From positions 1-64,000 of the forward strand of contig JAALLF010000012.1 in the NCBI GenBank assembly GCA_011087645.1: a stretch of 64,000 nt of DNA, read 5' to 3'. Of the stretch, positions 52,550-60,809 are shown in pieces. The stretch comes from Alphaproteobacteria bacterium. Lineage in GTDB: Bacteria; Pseudomonadota; Alphaproteobacteria; UBA6615. The notes under the pieces were generated by a model. It did not search any database. It was given only the letters and a program-made list of their open reading frames with translations, and was not told the origin of the DNA. The stretch's first letter is position 1. Every line of letters starts with the position of its first letter. Position numbers and translations under genes: made by a program.

Positions 52550-53728
52550 CTACGATAACGCCGGCTCAAGCCGGTCGAGCGCCTGGGACAGCAGGGCCGG
52601 CTCAGAAGCAAAGCATAGCCGCAACCAGCCCTCGCCGGCCTCGCCGAAAGCCCGGCCCGGCGCCAAACCCACACCGGTCTCGGCGATCAGCTGTTTGGCG
52701 TATTCCAAGCTGTCGGTCATGCCGTCGACGGCGAAGAACGCATAGAACGCCGCCTCGGGCCGCGACAGGCTGACCTTGGGCATGGCGGCCAGCCGCTGGA
52801 ACACCAGGTCGCGGTTGCGCCGGTAGCCCTCGACCATTTCGGCGATAAATTCGTCGCCCTCGCGCACGGCGACCACCCCGGCATGCTGCACAAAGGTGGT
52901 CGGCGAGGCGATGTTGAATTCGTTGAGGATGGAGAACACATCGCCCAGCTCCGGCGGATGGGTCAGCCAGCCGAGCCGCCAGCCGGTCATCGACCAGGAT
53001 TTAGAGAAACTGTTGATGACGATGAGCGGATCGTCGGGCGCCGCGAAATCGAGGAAGGACGGCGCCTTGGGAAAATCATAAGCCAGGCGGATATAGACTT
53101 CGTCGGCGATCACGTAGATGCCGCGACGTTTGCACTCATCGAGCAGCGCCCGTTGCTCGGCCGCCGACATCATCCAGCCGGTGGGGTTGCCCGGCGAATT
53201 GACGAATACGGCGCGGGTGCGCTCGTCGCAGGCGTCGAACAGCGCATCCATATCCAACTGCCAGCGCCCGTTCTCATCGGGCCGCAGGGCGATCTGGCGC
53301 GCCTCGCCGCCCATCACCTGCACGGTCTGGCGACAGTTCGGCCACACCGGTCCGACCACAACCATATTGTCGCCATTGTCGATCAGCACTTCCGACACCA
53401 GCATGATGGCGTTCATCCCCGACGCGGTGACCGTAATCCGGTCGATGCCCAGCGGCCGGCCATGGAGCTTCGTGACATAGTCCGACAAGGCCTCGCGCAG
53501 GGGCGGGATGCCGCGGTTCTGGGCGTAGAACACATGATCGTCGTCGAGCGCGGCGACCGCCGCCTGCTTGATGAAATCGGGCGTGGCCTCGTTGGGCTCG
53601 CCAAACCACAGGGCGATCACATCATCGCGGCCGATATTGCTTTCCGCCACCTTGCGGATCAGCGACCCGTCAAGGGTATCAATGGCGTGGCGGATCTTGG
53701 GGCTAGCAATTTTCAGATTTACTGGCAT
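52550..53728 (-). CDS. Class I/II pyridoxal-phosphate aminotransferase
   Basis: A 392-residue PLP-dependent aspartate-type aminotransferase with FYAQNRGIPPLREALSDYVT, NSPGNPTGWMMSA, and the PLP-Lys in NSFSKSWSMTGWRLGW. It removes amino groups from an unknown amino acid. It is transcribed leftward, followed after 22 bases by the D-erythronate dehydrogenase-like gene, suggesting a shared catabolic role. It is divergent from the thioesterase gene. Confidence 0.9.
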   Translation of the reverse strand: MPVNLKIASPKIRHAIDTLDGSLIRKVAESNIGRDDVIALWFGEPNEATPDFIKQAAVAALDDDHVFYAQNRGIPPLREALSDYVTKLHGRPLGIDRITVTASGMNAIMLVSEVLIDNGDNMVVVGPVWPNCRQTVQVMGGEARQIALRPDENGRWQLDMDALFDACDERTRAVFVNSPGNPTGWMMSAAEQRALLDECKRRGIYVIADEVYIRLAYDFPKAPSFLDFAAPDDPLIVINSFSKSWSMTGWRLGWLTHPPELGDVFSILNEFNIASPTTFVQHAGVVAVREGDEFIAEMVEGYRRNRDLVFQRLAAMPKVSLSRPEAAFYAFFAVDGMTDSLEYAKQLIAETGVGLAPGRAFGEAGEGWLRLCFASEPALLSQALDRLEPALS

Positions 53729-53844
53729 AGGAACTCCTAAACGACGCAGGGGCAGTCTAACGGCTGAATCAGCAAGGGGGAATTGCCCGCCGCGGCGCCA
53801 TCGGGCATATGGGGTCGCAAATCATCAAAAACAGGCTTCCCATT

Positions 53845-54261
53845 ATGTCGGACTTCACCGCACGCGATCTCACCGAAGGCCTCAACGGCTTTCTCGGCTT
53901 TCGCCTGACCGATTGGCGCGACGGCTTCGCGGAAATCTCCGTCGACATCGCCGATGTCCACAAGAACCGCCAGGGCGGGGTCCATGGCGGCACCATGGCC
54001 TCGTTGATCGACGCCGCCACCGGCTTTTGCGGCATCTTCGAGCCTGACCCGGAAAAGCGCCGCGGCAACGTCACCGTGTCGCTGACCACCACTTTCGTCG
54101 GCCGGCCCAAGGGCAAGACCCTGATCTGCACCGCCCGGGTGGTGAAAGCCGGCCGGCGCCTCTATTTCTCCGCCGCCGAAGTGAAAGACGATCTAGGCAA
54201 TCTGATCGCCACCGCGGACGCGGTCTACGCCTATACGGATGTGAACGCTCAGCGGAAGTAG
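53845..54261 (+). CDS. PaaI-type hotdog thioesterase
   Basis: A 138-residue hotdog-fold protein with the PaaI/4HBT pattern: NRQGGVHGGTMASLIDAATG, and the second half TVSLTTTFVGRPKGKTLICT and VVKAGRRLYFSAAEVKDDLG. It hydrolyses acyl-CoA or aryl-CoA thioesters. Start ATG at 53845 is preferred over 53809 because members start close to the first helix. It leads a rightward set of genes; the hydrolase gene follows 63 bases later. Confidence 0.88.
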   Translation: MSDFTARDLTEGLNGFLGFRLTDWRDGFAEISVDIADVHKNRQGGVHGGTMASLIDAATGFCGIFEPDPEKRRGNVTVSLTTTFVGRPKGKTLICTARVVKAGRRLYFSAAEVKDDLGNLIATADAVYAYTDVNAQRK

Positions 54262-54324
54262 AGCCCCGCCCGATCTAATCTCGTGCTAACATCGGCTCCT
54301 AAAATTCAAAACAGGGAGGCCACC

Positions 54325-55401
54325 ATGACCGACGAAAGCACACGTCAGCATTTGATCAGCCGCCTGCCGCGCCTGCTCGGGTCCGGCGTCGATTATAACG
54401 ACGCCATGACGGTGATCTCGGGCATGGAAGAGGTCGCCGACTGGTCGCGCGGCTGGGAGGCCGCGGGGGAGCGCCACGAGGCGCGCGGCGACGAAGCGCT
54501 GGCGGCTGGCAACACGGTCACCGCCGGCGAAGCCTTTTTCCGCGCCGCGATTTCGTTTCACACCGGCCAGTCGGGCAATGTGGAAAATCCGGAGGAGAAG
54601 CTGCGGGTGCAGACCCGTCAGCGCGAGGCTTATTTGAAAGCCATGCCCCATGTGCGGCCGGCATCCGAGCGCATCGAGATCCCCTTCGAGGAGATCGAGT
54701 TTCCCGGTAATCTGCGCCTGCCCGAAAACAGGGGCAGCGGCAAGGTGCCTTGCGTGCTGCTCAATGCCGGCGCCGACTCCACCAAGGAAGAGTTTTTCAC
54801 CCTGGAGAACGAATTCCTCAAGCGCGGTCTCGCCACCTGCGCCTTCGACGGGCCGGGCCAGGGCATGACCTGGCAGCAAATGAAATTACGCCCGGATTTC
54901 GAGGCGCCGGTGGGCGCCGTGCTCGACGTGTTGGAAAAACGCCCCGAGCTGGATGCCAACCGCTTCGGCATCTGGGGTCGCAGCATGGGCGGCTACGCCG
55001 CACCGCGCGTCGCTGCTCACGACGACCGCATCAAGGCCTGCATCGCGCTGGGCGGCTATTTCGACATGGCGACGTTCTGGGATACCTCCTCCGACGTGCT
55101 GCTCGATATTTTGCAGTTCTCCTTCGGCGCGGAAAACCGCACCCAGGCGCGCGAGAAGGCGCGGCGATTCACGCTGTCCGGCGCCGCGGAAAATATCACC
55201 TGCCCGGTTTTAGTGGTGCATAGCGACCAGGACGAAATCTGTCCCCTGACCGAGGCCGAACGCACCGCCGCCACCATCGGTGACAACGCCGAGTTGGTGG
55301 TCTTCGAGGGCGGCAACCATTGCTGCGACAACATGCCGGCCCAGGTGCGCCCGTTAATGGGTGATTGGATGGCGCACCAACTTGGGGCCACGACCGCCTG
55401 A
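54325..55401 (+). CDS. Alpha/beta hydrolase (FrsA/2,6-dihydropseudooxynicotine hydrolase-like)
   Basis: A 358-residue enzyme: an N-terminal helical cap domain (about 1-130), then an alpha/beta hydrolase core. Catalytic residues: Ser in GRSMGGYAAP, Asp in HSDQDEICP, His in GGNHCCD. The oxyanion segment lies around LNAGADSTKEEFF. The domain plan resembles 2,6-dihydropseudooxynicotine hydrolases and other C-C bond or ester hydrolases with a long cap. The substrate is unknown. GGGAGG precedes the ATG. Confidence 0.87.
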   Translation: MTDESTRQHLISRLPRLLGSGVDYNDAMTVISGMEEVADWSRGWEAAGERHEARGDEALAAGNTVTAGEAFFRAAISFHTGQSGNVENPEEKLRVQTRQREAYLKAMPHVRPASERIEIPFEEIEFPGNLRLPENRGSGKVPCVLLNAGADSTKEEFFTLENEFLKRGLATCAFDGPGQGMTWQQMKLRPDFEAPVGAVLDVLEKRPELDANRFGIWGRSMGGYAAPRVAAHDDRIKACIALGGYFDMATFWDTSSDVLLDILQFSFGAENRTQAREKARRFTLSGAAENITCPVLVVHSDQDEICPLTEAERTAATIGDNAELVVFEGGNHCCDNMPAQVRPLMGDWMAHQLGATTA

Positions 55402-55443
55402 CCGGTTTGATTTGATCTTCGACTGATCTAGGGTGTTCGCGAT

Positions 55444-56124
55444 ATGCCCTTGATCTTGCTGTTGATTTTGGTGCTGGTCGCGGTGTTCGGCCCCAGCCTG
55501 TGGACGAAGTCCATCCTGGCGCGCCACAGCGGCGATCGTCCCGATTATCCCGGCACCGGCGGCGAACTCGCCCGCCATCTGCTGGACGAGGCCGGCCTGG
55601 GCAAAGTCGCCGTCGAAGCAACCGACCGCGGCGACCATTATGATCCGGCCGCGAAGGCGGTGCGCTTGAGATCGGACCATTTCGACGGCAGGTCGCTGAC
55701 CGCCATCACCGTCGCCGCTCATGAGGTCGGGCATGCGCTGCAGGATGGCGATGGTTACGGCCCGCTGCGCGCCCGCACCCAATTGTCCCGGTCGGTGGGC
55801 GGTCTGCAACGCATCGGCTCGATGATCGCCTTCGGCGCCTTTGCGCTGGGCGGCATCAGCGGAACGCCGTCCCTGTTTTTGCTCGGCGCCGGCGCGGGTA
55901 TCGTCTCCATGGGCAGCGCGGTGGTGGTTCATATTGTGACATTGCCGGTCGAGTTCGATGCCTCGTTCAACCGTGCCCTGCCGATCCTCGACCACGGCGG
56001 CTATCTGCCGGCCCACGACATACCGGCGGCGCGCCGGATATTGAAAGCCGCCGCACTGACCTATGTCGCCTCGTCGCTGGCTGGCCTGCTTAATCTCTGG
56101 CGCTGGATCCGCTTCATTCGGTAG
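55444..56124 (+). CDS. YugP-type zinc metallopeptidase
   Basis: A 226-residue membrane protein of the neutral zinc metallopeptidase (YugP-like) family. The N-terminus is hydrophobic, the zinc motif is HEVGHALQ, and C-terminal hydrophobic helices follow (MIAFGAFALGGISGTPSLFL, GIVSMGSAVVVHIVTLPVEF). Family length is usual. It has been linked in Bacillus to cell-envelope stress handling only by context. Downstream is the TPP riboswitch and HAAT transporter, unlikely to be related. Confidence 0.87.
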   Translation: MPLILLLILVLVAVFGPSLWTKSILARHSGDRPDYPGTGGELARHLLDEAGLGKVAVEATDRGDHYDPAAKAVRLRSDHFDGRSLTAITVAAHEVGHALQDGDGYGPLRARTQLSRSVGGLQRIGSMIAFGAFALGGISGTPSLFLLGAGAGIVSMGSAVVVHIVTLPVEFDASFNRALPILDHGGYLPAHDIPAARRILKAAALTYVASSLAGLLNLWRWIRFIR

Positions 56125-56193
56125 CCATTGGGGTGACCGCCTCCCGTCTTGACAACCCACCGCTGCCCGCCCATCGTGTTGGCCTAACGTGAT

Positions 56194-56270
56194 GCTGGGG
56201 TGTCCCCGCTTATCGGGGGCTGAGAACACACCCACAAACCTGATCCGGATCATGCCGGCGGAGGGAGATA
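56194..56270 (+). promoter_or_regulatory. TPP riboswitch (THI element)
   Basis: The conserved thi-box pieces occur in order: GCTGGGGTGT (56194-56203), GGGGGCTGAGA (56215-56225), ACACCC (56228-56233), AACCTGATCCGGATCATG (56237-56254), CCGGCGGAGGGAGA (56255-56268). CTGAGA and CCTGATCCGG/CATGCCGGCGGAGGG are the ligand-binding core for thiamine pyrophosphate. It ends 63 bases before the ATG of a HAAT substrate-binding protein, so that operon should be turned off when TPP is plentiful. Confidence 0.95.
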
Positions 56271-56289
56271 TCGCGGACTTTGCACGCCC

Positions 56290-56328
56290 TCTCCCCGTTG
56301 CCCGACCGCCGGATCGCCTGTCGGGAGA
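56290..56328 (+). promoter_or_regulatory. Probable translation-control platform of the TPP riboswitch
   Basis: TCTCCC (56290-56295) can pair with GGGAGA (56323-56328), the Shine-Dalgarno of the SBP gene. The same TCTCCC can instead pair with GGGAGA (56263-56268) in the 3' strand of the riboswitch core. In the TPP-bound fold the latter is used by the aptamer, freeing TCTCCC to hide the SD. No U-tract terminator is visible, so control is probably at translation initiation. Confidence 0.55.
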
Positions 56329-56333
56329 TAGCT

Positions 56334-57473
56334 ATGCCTACGCCCTCTTCGTTGCTTGCCCTCATCGGCGTCGCTTGTGGCGCGTTTGCTCTGACCAACG
56401 CCGCCAGCGCCCAATCGAAGCCGGTGACGATTCCGGTTTTGGTGCCGTTGACTGGCTTCCTGTCGCTTGAAGGCACCAGCCAGCGCAACGGCGCCGACCT
56501 TGCCTTACGCGAAGTCGCCGATGACAGTGTACGGTATGACGTCTCCGACACGGCGACATCGCCGGAAGTCGCGGTGAATGCGTTGGAGCGCGCCATGACC
56601 GGCGACAATGTCGTCGCCGTGGTCGCGCCTATGCTGGGAACACAAATGCTGGCGTTGGTGCCGCTCGCCGACGAATTCAAAGTGCCGCTGGTAACCGTGT
56701 CAGGCACCGCCAAGATTACTGAACTGGGCAGTCCCAATGTCTACCGGTTCTTCCCGGGCGACGTGGTGGTCAAGCAGGCCCATGCGCGCTATGCGGTGGA
56801 GGAGCTTGGCATCAAAAAGCCCGCGGTGGTATTCCAAACCACCGCCTATGGCCAGAGCGGGCGCGTCGAATTAACGCGCAACCTCCAGGCGCTGGGCAGC
56901 CCACCGGTCATCGAAGAGGCGATAGATGTCTCGGTCAAGGACATGCTGCCGGTGCTGAGCAAAGTCCGCGCGGCGGGCGCCGATGCTTTGCTGCTTCACC
57001 TGCACGCCGGCTCGACGGCACTGGTCATCAAACAGGCGCGCGCCGCCGGGATCAATCTTCCCATCATAGCGGGGTCGGCTATGCACCAGCCTCAAACCGC
57101 CGCTCTATTGGAACCCAGCGAACTAGCCGGCGTTTGCGCCGAGAGCGGGTCTTCGCCGATCTCCGGCGGCAATCCCAAGATCGACGATTTTGCCAAGCGC
57201 TATCGCGCTGCCTTCGATAGCGAGCCTGATGCTTTCGCGCTGGGTCAGTACGATGCCGTGCGGATGATCCTCGCTGCGGTCAATGCCGGCGCCCGCACCC
57301 CCGACGCCATTCGCCAAGCCTTGGCCAACAACAGCCATGACGGGCTGGCCATGCGCTACCGTTCCGACGGCAAGGGTAACATGGCTCATGACGCGGTCAT
57401 CATCTGTTACGACGGCGCCGGCCGTACCCCCAACATCGTCAAGCGCTACGAGAACGTCACCGGCGCACGGTAA
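56334..57473 (+). CDS. HAAT/LivK-type ABC substrate-binding protein under a TPP riboswitch
   Basis: A 379-residue periplasmic protein with signal peptide (about 1-26, ending NAASA-QSKP) and a Peripla_BP_6 / LivK fold: TIPVLVPLTGFLSLEGTSQR, VVAVVAPMLGTQMLALVPLA, FQTTAYGQSGRVELTRNLQA and FALGQYDAVRMILAAVNAGA. Such proteins bind branched-chain amino acids, amides or urea, but the TPP riboswitch immediately upstream implies thiamine or a precursor (e.g. its pyrimidine or thiazole half) as ligand. GGGAGA precedes the chosen ATG. First gene of a four-gene transporter operon. Confidence 0.93.
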   Translation: MPTPSSLLALIGVACGAFALTNAASAQSKPVTIPVLVPLTGFLSLEGTSQRNGADLALREVADDSVRYDVSDTATSPEVAVNALERAMTGDNVVAVVAPMLGTQMLALVPLADEFKVPLVTVSGTAKITELGSPNVYRFFPGDVVVKQAHARYAVEELGIKKPAVVFQTTAYGQSGRVELTRNLQALGSPPVIEEAIDVSVKDMLPVLSKVRAAGADALLLHLHAGSTALVIKQARAAGINLPIIAGSAMHQPQTAALLEPSELAGVCAESGSSPISGGNPKIDDFAKRYRAAFDSEPDAFALGQYDAVRMILAAVNAGARTPDAIRQALANNSHDGLAMRYRSDGKGNMAHDAVIICYDGAGRTPNIVKRYENVTGAR

Positions 57474-57493
57474 GTATCGCGGGGAGAGGGTAA

Positions 57494-58378
57494 ATGTTCG
57501 CGGCGCAGTTGGCGCTGAACGCGCTCGCTTTAGGGGCAGCCTACGCATTGGTGGCGATTGGCTTTGTGCTGGTGTTGAACGCCACCACAGCCGTAAATTT
57601 CGGCCACGGCGATACCGTCGTTGCCGGCGGTTTTTTAGCGGTTGCGCTAGCGACATTAATGCCCGGCGAACTCGCCGTACCCGGACTCGTACTGCTGCCG
57701 GCCATCCTGGCGCTGATGGCGTTGTTCGGCGCGCTGATGTCATGGCTGGTCTATTTGCCGATCCGCGACCGGCCGCCGGTGACCACCTTCATCACCACCA
57801 TCGCCTTCGGCATCATCATCGCCAACGGCGTGAATGCCCTGTTCGGCGGCGCCCCGCGCAGCGCACCAACCCTGATTGGCGGCGGCGGGTTCAGCGCCGG
57901 CGAGCTGTTCCTGAGCCGCCAGTCGGTCGCCATCGTTGGGGTTTCGGCGGTATTGATCGCCGGCCTGGCGCTGTTACTTAACCGCACGCAACTCGGCCGT
58001 CAGTTGCGCGCTTGCGCCCAAGATCCGGAAATGGCGCAGGCTGTCGGCATCCACCTCACCCGCATGACCGTGATCACCTTTGCGCTGGCGGCAGCCTTGG
58101 CGGGCGCTGCCGGTTTGCTGCTCGCCAACCAGTTCTTCGTTACGCCCAGCGACGGCGGCGTCTTGATGCTCAAAGCCTATATCGCCGTGACCATCGGCGG
58201 TTGGGGGAGCCTACGCGGGGCCGTCGCCGGCGCCCTGCTGATCGCAGCGTTCGAAGTGGCGGTAGCCAGCCAGATTTCCCAACCGGTCGCTGAGGGCCTG
58301 CTCTACGTCACCCTGTTCATCGTGCTGTTCTTCCGGCCGCAAGGACTATTCGGCGAACCTGTGGGGCAACGCGCATGA
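57494..58378 (+). CDS. HAAT/LivH-type permease
   Basis: A 294-residue membrane protein with eight or nine hydrophobic segments and the LivH organisation (NALALGAAYALVAIGFVLVL, NFGHGDTVVAGGFLAV, AVTIGGWGSLRGAVAGALLI). It forms one half of the transport channel. A GGAGAG site precedes the ATG, 20 bases after the binding-protein stop. It overlaps the fused permease-ATPase gene by 4 bases. Confidence 0.93.
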   Translation: MFAAQLALNALALGAAYALVAIGFVLVLNATTAVNFGHGDTVVAGGFLAVALATLMPGELAVPGLVLLPAILALMALFGALMSWLVYLPIRDRPPVTTFITTIAFGIIIANGVNALFGGAPRSAPTLIGGGGFSAGELFLSRQSVAIVGVSAVLIAGLALLLNRTQLGRQLRACAQDPEMAQAVGIHLTRMTVITFALAAALAGAAGLLLANQFFVTPSDGGVLMLKAYIAVTIGGWGSLRGAVAGALLIAAFEVAVASQISQPVAEGLLYVTLFIVLFFRPQGLFGEPVGQRA

Positions 58379-60090
58379 ACTATCGCGCGGGTACAGTCCC
58401 GTTATTAGCGATAATCGCCGTGGCAATCGCGGCTTATGCGGTGTTGTTCGCCTCCTCCTACGATCTGCGCGTCCTCACTGTCTCTGGCATCTATGTGATC
58501 CTGGTTCTCGGCTACCAATTCATCTTCGGTCATGCTGGCGCGCTCAGCCTGGCCCAGGGTGCGTTCTTCGGCATGGGCGCCTATGTGACGGGAATTCTCG
58601 GCAGCCAGTTGGGCTGGCAGTTTACCGCAACGTTCCCCCTATCGATCCTTGTGCCCGCCCTACTTGCAGCAACTATCGCGCTGCCGGTGCTACGCCTCGA
58701 ATCCCATTATTTTGCCCTCGCCACATTGGCGCTGGACCAAGGTTTGCTGCTCATAGCGATCAACTGGGAGGCGGTGACCGGCGGCGCCAACGGCCTGCCC
58801 GGAGTACCCGGCATCGTCATCTTCGACTTCGCCGTGCCCCGCGGTCTGGCCCTGCTAGCGTTCGTCTGGGCGCTGGCGGCAGGGGCCGCGGCGCTTGCTT
58901 GGTGGGTGATGCACGGGCTGTACGGCCTATCTTTCACGGTAATGCGCGAAACGCCGCTAGCCGCTGGCGCTCTGGGCATAGACCGGGCCGCCTTGCGCTT
59001 CGTCGCCTTCGTGCTCAGCGCGGCCTATGGCGGCGCGGCCGGCGCGTTGTTCGTGCACACCATACGAGTGATTTCACCCGAAGTCCTCGGCTTCGCCATC
59101 ATGGTGACCGTCCTGACCATGACCGTGGCCGGTGGGCGCACCCAGATCGTCGGCGCGATTATCGGCGCGGTGCTACTGATCCACCTGCCCGAATGGTTTC
59201 GCGGCCTCGAACAATATTATCTGGTCGCGGTCGGCGTGGCGCTTCTGTTGGTCATTCTATTTGCCCCCGACGGCGCGGCAGCGTACTTGGGGCGACGAAC
59301 CGTTAAATCTCAGAACAATCCCCAACCCAACATCACGCCACCCGACCTGTGTCCGGCGCGCACCAGCGGCCTCAAGATTACTGGCCTAGTCAAGAATTAT
59401 GGCGGGGTCCGCGCCCTGGCCGGCGTCGACCTCAACGTAGCGCCAGGCGAAATCGTTGGGCTGATCGGCCCCAACGGTTCCGGCAAAACGACCCTGGCGA
59501 ACCTTCTTACCGGGCTCGACCGGCCCGATAGTGGTTGCATCATCCTGCGGGACAAAGACATCACCGGATTGCCAGCCCATCGCATCGCGCGGCTCGGCAT
59601 CGGCCGCACCTTTCAGACGCCCCAGCTGGCACCCTCGCTGCACCTGGTCGACGCCGTCGCCGCTGCCCACGCCGGCGACGGCGATGTTGATTTGGCCACG
59701 GCACGAGCAGATGCGCGGGCGATCCTAGCCGGTCTCGGCCTCACCACGCGCGCTGACCAGCTTTGCCGCAACCAACCCCATGGGGTCAGGCGCAGTGTCG
59801 ATCTGGCTGCCGCGCTGGCGCGCCGGCCTTCGGTGATCGTGCTCGACGAACCCGCAGCCGGACTAACTCAGGACGAGGCCACCACCTTGGCCGCCGTGTT
59901 ACGCACTTATGCCGCAAACGGCGCTGCGGTACTGGTAATCGATCACGATATGACCTTTTTATTACCTCTGGCCCAGCGTCTCGTTTGTCTCGATGCCGGC
60001 CACGTTATCGCCCAAGGAGTGCCCGATGAGGTGGTCGGCGAACCCGCTGTGATCGCAGCCTATTTCGGCGCGGCGGTGACCACGCCATGA
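58375..60090 (+). CDS. Fused HAAT permease-ATPase (LivM-LivG)
   Basis: A 571-residue fusion. Residues about 1-305 are a LivM permease with multiple helices (GHAGALSLAQGAFFGMGAYV, YFALATLALDQGLLLIAINW). After a short linker, residues about 335-571 are a LivG ABC ATPase with Walker A GPNGSGKTT (about 365-373), Walker B VIVLDEPAAGL and signature region NQPHGVRRSVDLA, a divergent form of the common LPYGxQR. In standard systems these are two genes. The stop overlaps the next gene by 4 bases. Confidence 0.92.
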   Translation: MNYRAGTVPLLAIIAVAIAAYAVLFASSYDLRVLTVSGIYVILVLGYQFIFGHAGALSLAQGAFFGMGAYVTGILGSQLGWQFTATFPLSILVPALLAATIALPVLRLESHYFALATLALDQGLLLIAINWEAVTGGANGLPGVPGIVIFDFAVPRGLALLAFVWALAAGAAALAWWVMHGLYGLSFTVMRETPLAAGALGIDRAALRFVAFVLSAAYGGAAGALFVHTIRVISPEVLGFAIMVTVLTMTVAGGRTQIVGAIIGAVLLIHLPEWFRGLEQYYLVAVGVALLLVILFAPDGAAAYLGRRTVKSQNNPQPNITPPDLCPARTSGLKITGLVKNYGGVRALAGVDLNVAPGEIVGLIGPNGSGKTTLANLLTGLDRPDSGCIILRDKDITGLPAHRIARLGIGRTFQTPQLAPSLHLVDAVAAAHAGDGDVDLATARADARAILAGLGLTTRADQLCRNQPHGVRRSVDLAAALARRPSVIVLDEPAAGLTQDEATTLAAVLRTYAANGAAVLVIDHDMTFLLPLAQRLVCLDAGHVIAQGVPDEVVGEPAVIAAYFGAAVTTP

Positions 60091-60809
60091 CGACGCCGTT
60101 ACTCTCTACGACCGGTCTATCGGTTGCTTATGGCGGCATTCCGGCTGTCGCCCCCTTGAACTTTGCGGTGATGCAGGGCGACTGTCTGGCCATCCTGGGG
60201 TCAAACGGGGCCGGAAAATCGAGCCTGCTGCGGGGTCTGATCGGTCTGACGCCGGCAACGGGCGATCTCACTTTCGAAGGGGTCAACATCACAGCCCTGG
60301 CAACGGCCGATCGCGCGCGCCGGGGCATCGCCTTCGTCCCCGAAGGCCGGCGAATCTTTGCCGGCATGACAGTGCGCGAAAATCTTGAGGTCGCCGCCCA
60401 TGCAGCCACCGGCGAACGGCAACGGCGGCGCGATGCCGCCTATGATTTATTCCCCCAACTCGCCGCGCGAGATCGCCACTCCGCCTGGCAACTTTCCGGC
60501 GGCCAGCAGCAAATGCTCGCTATCGCACGCGCCATGATGGCGCGGCCGAAACTGTTATTGATGGACGAGCCTTCCCTTGGTCTGGCCCCCGCCATCGCCA
60601 AAGACGTGGTAGCAGCCCTGGCGGCCATCGCCGCCGACACTACCATTATACTCGCCGAGCAGAATGCCAGTTTGGCCCTCGACGTTGCCAGCAACGCGAT
60701 CATCCTCGACCGCGGCCAGCAGGTCTTCGAGGGGTCCGCTGATGACGTTAAAAACCGTCCCGAGCTTTTGGCACCGGCACAAGCGCGCGCCGAGGCTAGG
60801 GGCAGCTGA
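60087..60809 (+). CDS. HAAT/LivF-type ABC ATPase
   Basis: A 240-residue ATPase with Walker A GSNGAGKSSL (about 36-45), signature LSGGQQQMLAIARAM and Walker B LLLMDEPSLGLAP. It completes the transporter (one SBP, LivH, fused LivM-LivG, LivF), so all parts needed for transport are present under the TPP riboswitch. The 3' end overlaps the convergent SH3-domain gene by 14 bases. Confidence 0.92.
   Translation: MTTPLLSTTGLSVAYGGIPAVAPLNFAVMQGDCLAILGSNGAGKSSLLRGLIGLTPATGDLTFEGVNITALATADRARRGIAFVPEGRRIFAGMTVRENLEVAAHAATGERQRRRDAAYDLFPQLAARDRHSAWQLSGGQQQMLAIARAMMARPKLLLMDEPSLGLAPAIAKDVVAALAAIAADTTIILAEQNASLALDVASNAIILDRGQQVFEGSADDVKNRPELLAPAQARAEARGS

Noticed and set aside
52883..53740. 285-residue antisense open frame opposite the class I/II aminotransferase
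   Set aside because: Shadow of a strongly supported gene.
55354..56253. 299-residue antisense open frame over the YugP-type gene and the riboswitch
   Set aside because: No start or domain support; the sense genes and riboswitch fully explain the region.
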